From positions 6,262,001 to 6,326,000 of the forward strand of contig CBDCVZ010000010.1 in NCBI GenBank assembly GCA_965223215.1: a DNA stretch of 64,000 nucleotides. Reading direction: 5' to 3'. The translations under genes and the position numbers were made by a program. Of this stretch, positions 61,844 to 64,000 are shown one piece after another. The stretch's first letter is position 1. Each line of letters starts with the position of its first letter. Under the pieces are notes generated by a model. The model made no database searches, was not told the origin of the DNA, and worked only from the letters and a program-made list of their open reading frames with translations. This DNA is from JABDMH01 sp965223215. GTDB lineage: Bacteria > Bacteroidota > Bacteroidia > Chitinophagales > Saprospiraceae.

Positions 61844-62914
61844 ATGAGCGTCAGAATCAAGGACATAGCAGAAAAAGCAGGTGTTTCAACGGGTACTGTG
61901 GATCGAGTTATCCACAAGAGAGGCAATGTCAAAAAAGATGTTCGAGAGCGTGTGGAGCAGGTCATGTCTGACTTAGGCTATCGACGTAATTTTATTGCTA
62001 GCACCTTGGCCTACAACCGGAAGTTACGAATCGAGGCATTGATCTACAAGGACGATCCATACTGGGACCAAATCAAAGCTGGGATCGAACGCGCCCAAAC
62101 AGCCACCGCTCATTATGGAACCAGGATCAATATCAATTATGCCGATCAGGCCGACCCCTCTGTCTTTGCCCATATGTCTCGATGCATATTGGACACTTGT
62201 CCTGATGCTGTGCTTTTTGCACCATTGTTCATGAAAGAGGGCGTTGATCTATTGCAAGCTTGTCATCATAGTTCCATACCAGCTGTGTTGATCAACTCTG
62301 AACTAGATGCTGGGGGTGCTTTGTGTTACATCGGACAGAATTCATATCAAAGTGGCCAGGTGGCCGCACGGTTGCTCAATTTTGGAATTCACCGAAAGGC
62401 AACGGCCCTGTTACTAAACCTTGATGCAGATGTGCAAAGTGCGAAGCACTTAAGAGATAAGGAGCAAGGTTTTCGTGATTATTTCGACCAAAAGCAACGT
62501 GCAGAGATTCGAGTGATCACCAAAAACGTGTGTTTTTATAACGATAAAGTCAGGTTGAAGACTTTTTTGCAGAAACTCCTAACTCGATACACAGATCTTG
62601 CTGGAATCTTTGTCACCAACTCCCGAGCCCATAAGATGGTTGAGTGTCTGGCCGAACTTAACCGCGATGACCTACTCGTGGTCGGCTTTGATCTCATACC
62701 CGATAACGTAACCTATTTGCGTAAACAACGGATTGATTTTTTGATCAACCAGAACCCAATCTTGCAAGGCTATCTAGGAATCATGAACATCGTAAACCAT
62801 CTTCTGCTGCGGCAGGAGGTTGCAACACTCCAGTATTTGCCATTGGATATCGTCGTGATCGAAAATGTCGAGTATTATCAACAGAATATGCAAGCCTTGC
62901 CGATTGTGGTCTAA
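61844..62914 (+). CDS. LacI-family transcriptional regulator (TVDRV-type HTH)
   Basis: 356-residue regulator. An N-terminal HTH (VRIKDIAEKAGVSTGTVDRVIHKRG) and hinge (DLGYRRN) precede a periplasmic-binding-protein-like domain with two lobes (EALIYKDDPYWDQIKAGIERA, ILDTCPDAVLFAP, AGIFVTNSR). The TVDRV signature and binding-domain type point to the subgroup with a sugar-binding Peripla_BP_4-like domain. It is divergent from susC and probably represses the 45-62 kb locus until a sugar or sugar acid binds. The downstream SGNH hydrolase gene starts 29 bases after its stop. Confidence 0.93.
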   Translation: MSVRIKDIAEKAGVSTGTVDRVIHKRGNVKKDVRERVEQVMSDLGYRRNFIASTLAYNRKLRIEALIYKDDPYWDQIKAGIERAQTATAHYGTRININYADQADPSVFAHMSRCILDTCPDAVLFAPLFMKEGVDLLQACHHSSIPAVLINSELDAGGALCYIGQNSYQSGQVAARLLNFGIHRKATALLLNLDADVQSAKHLRDKEQGFRDYFDQKQRAEIRVITKNVCFYNDKVRLKTFLQKLLTRYTDLAGIFVTNSRAHKMVECLAELNRDDLLVVGFDLIPDNVTYLRKQRIDFLINQNPILQGYLGIMNIVNHLLLRQEVATLQYLPLDIVVIENVEYYQQNMQALPIVV

Positions 62915-62943
62915 ATCTCTTACCCATTGAAGACTTTGAACCG

Positions 62944-63567
62944 GTGTTGAAGGGTAAAACACTGAGCTATCTCGCCTTGGGCGATTCTTATACGATCGGT
63001 GAATCAGTACCGTCCTCTTCCAATTTTCCGTCACAATTATGCAGTGCAGTTAGCAAGCACGGAGTACCCTTGGCGGTCTCTCGTATCATTGCCAAAACCG
63101 GTTGGACGTCCTCACAGCTTCTGGAAGTCGTTGGACCTATGCCAAGGAGCAGCCACCGATTTGAGCTGGTTACGCTGCTGATCGGTGTTAATGATCAATT
63201 TGACGGAATTTCTACCCAGCAGTACGCAAAGAACTTTCGTATGCTCGCTGAAATAGCCCTTCTTCTGGCATCAAATAGACCTTCACATGTTGCAATTTTT
63301 TCAATCCCTGACTATGCGTACACTCCTTTTGGTCAAAAGAATAATCCGAAGCACATTTCCCGTGAGATTGATCGCTTTAATGAGATCAATCGTACCATAT
63401 CAACGGAACTGAACTTAAGCTATTTTGACATTACCCAACTCAGTAGAAAGGACCCATTGGATCTCAATTTGGTGGCAGCAGACCAATTGCATCCCTCGGA
63501 GCACATGTATGCTTTATGGGCTAAGGAAGCATCCAATCGGATAGCCGATCTATTCCTTAAGGCGTAG
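62944..63567 (+). CDS. SGNH/GDSL hydrolase
   Basis: 207-residue serine hydrolase, probably cytoplasmic since no signal peptide is seen. Blocks: YLALGDSYTIGE (Ser nucleophile), TGWTS (Gly-oxyanion), LIGVNDQ (Asn-oxyanion), and DQLHPSEHMY (Asp/His). Esterase or lipase activity on an acyl or acetyl ester is expected. The start is GTG at 62944, as no ATG fits. It lies 29 bases after the LacI-family gene and is convergent with tesB, so it may be cotranscribed with the regulator. Confidence 0.85.
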   Translation: MLKGKTLSYLALGDSYTIGESVPSSSNFPSQLCSAVSKHGVPLAVSRIIAKTGWTSSQLLEVVGPMPRSSHRFELVTLLIGVNDQFDGISTQQYAKNFRMLAEIALLLASNRPSHVAIFSIPDYAYTPFGQKNNPKHISREIDRFNEINRTISTELNLSYFDITQLSRKDPLDLNLVAADQLHPSEHMYALWAKEASNRIADLFLKA

Positions 63568-63573
63568 CACGAG

Positions 63574-64000
63574 CTATTTCATTCGGCGCTTCCGCAGCAA
63601 TCCCTCCTGAACCACCGAGGCCACCAAAGTGCCATGCTGGGTAAAGATGTTTCCCCTCGTAAAGCCCCGGGCATTTGAAGCACTGGGACTATCGAGCGAA
63701 TATAAGTGCCATTTGGTAAAGTCGAGAGGTCGGTGAAACCACATGGCATGATCTAGGCTCGCCATTTGAATCTGGAAAAACGTAACCTCATGTTGATGTG
63801 GTTGTATGGCCGTGGAAAGAAGATTGTAGTCTGATGCGTAGGCCAAAAGTCTTTTGTGTAGATCTTGGTCATCGCGAAGGCTACCTTTGGATTTCATCCA
63901 GATATATCGCACGGGATCTTGTTTGACCGGCGCAATAAAGTTGTAGGGATCAACGGGTCTAAATTCGATGGGACGTGCACCCAAAAAACGTTTTAATCCC
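63574..64000 (-). CDS. tesB: Acyl-CoA thioesterase II, C-terminal part (5' end outside window)
   Basis: The frame is open to the right edge, so the start lies beyond the window. The visible part is the second hot-dog domain of TesB: RPIEFRPVDP at the edge, DYNLLSTA (catalytic Asp region), TFFQIQMASLDHAMWFHRP, and SASNARGFTRGNIFTQHGTLVASVVQEGLLR, closely following the family pattern. It hydrolyses medium- and long-chain acyl-CoA to free fatty acid and CoA. It is convergent with the SGNH hydrolase, with six bases between stops. Confidence 0.93.
   Translation of the reverse strand, partial: GLKRFLGARPIEFRPVDPYNFIAPVKQDPVRYIWMKSKGSLRDDQDLHKRLLAYASDYNLLSTAIQPHQHEVTFFQIQMASLDHAMWFHRPLDFTKWHLYSLDSPSASNARGFTRGNIFTQHGTLVASVVQEGLLRKRRMK

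Overview
The window is chromosomal DNA from a member of the Bacteroidota, most likely of the Saprospiria/Chitinophagia type. The evidence is consistent: secreted proteins end in type IX secretion (T9SS) type A or type B C-terminal domains, there is a SusC/SusD pair, a DUF3276 protein and a DUF6794 protein, and many genes are preceded by the Bacteroidota -7 promoter element TAnnTTTG rather than by a Shine-Dalgarno site. No tRNA, rRNA, CRISPR array, insertion sequence, integrase or phage gene was seen. Both outermost genes are cut by the window edges.

Layout. 1-20 kb is mostly core genome: a truncated PKD/T9SS type B surface protein, rplS, a metallophosphoesterase with a small lipoprotein, DUF6794 and NmrA-like proteins, topA, the surE - membrane protein - lpxB operon (minus strand), a glyoxalase-fold protein, a BNR-repeat T9SS protein, priA, an MsbA-type ABC exporter, DUF3276, a LON-substrate-binding-domain protein and an M29 aminopeptidase. 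21-24 kb holds an EamA exporter and a secreted M14 carboxypeptidase. 23.8-30 kb (minus) is a three-gene surface-polysaccharide-like operon: a TPR/outer-membrane-barrel protein, a membrane GT2 polysaccharide synthase and a secreted sugar dehydrogenase/PA14 protein.

30.2-36.1 kb is the most unusual region. A secreted subtilase and a TPR-CHAT protease with a C-terminal membrane anchor (minus strand) are divergent from an ECF sigma factor translationally coupled to a one-TM protein with a periplasmic TPR-like domain that looks like its anti-sigma factor. All predicted protease domains face the same compartment as the outer domain of the putative anti-sigma factor, which suggests a proteolysis-gated transcription circuit. 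36-45 kb carries a TPR lipoprotein, trkA-trkH potassium uptake, a lipoprotein sulfatase, a receptor-L-domain surface protein and a membrane-linked AraC regulator.

45.3-61.7 kb (all minus strand) is a 12-gene uptake and catabolic locus: SusC, SusD, a lipoprotein, an ASPIC/UnbV FG-GAP lipoprotein, RraA-like aldolase, SDR dehydrogenase, enolase-superfamily sugar-acid dehydratase-like protein, a SnoaL-RidA fusion, a CBM9-like protein, an SSS symporter, a previously unlisted 43-residue membrane protein coupled to it, and a DUF1080 protein. It faces a divergent LacI-family regulator across an intergenic region with two CG-centred palindromes. It contains no polysaccharide-cleaving enzyme, so it probably handles a small sugar, sugar acid or glycoside. 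The window ends with an SGNH hydrolase and a truncated acyl-CoA thioesterase II (TesB).

All functions are from reading motifs by eye; no database search was run.
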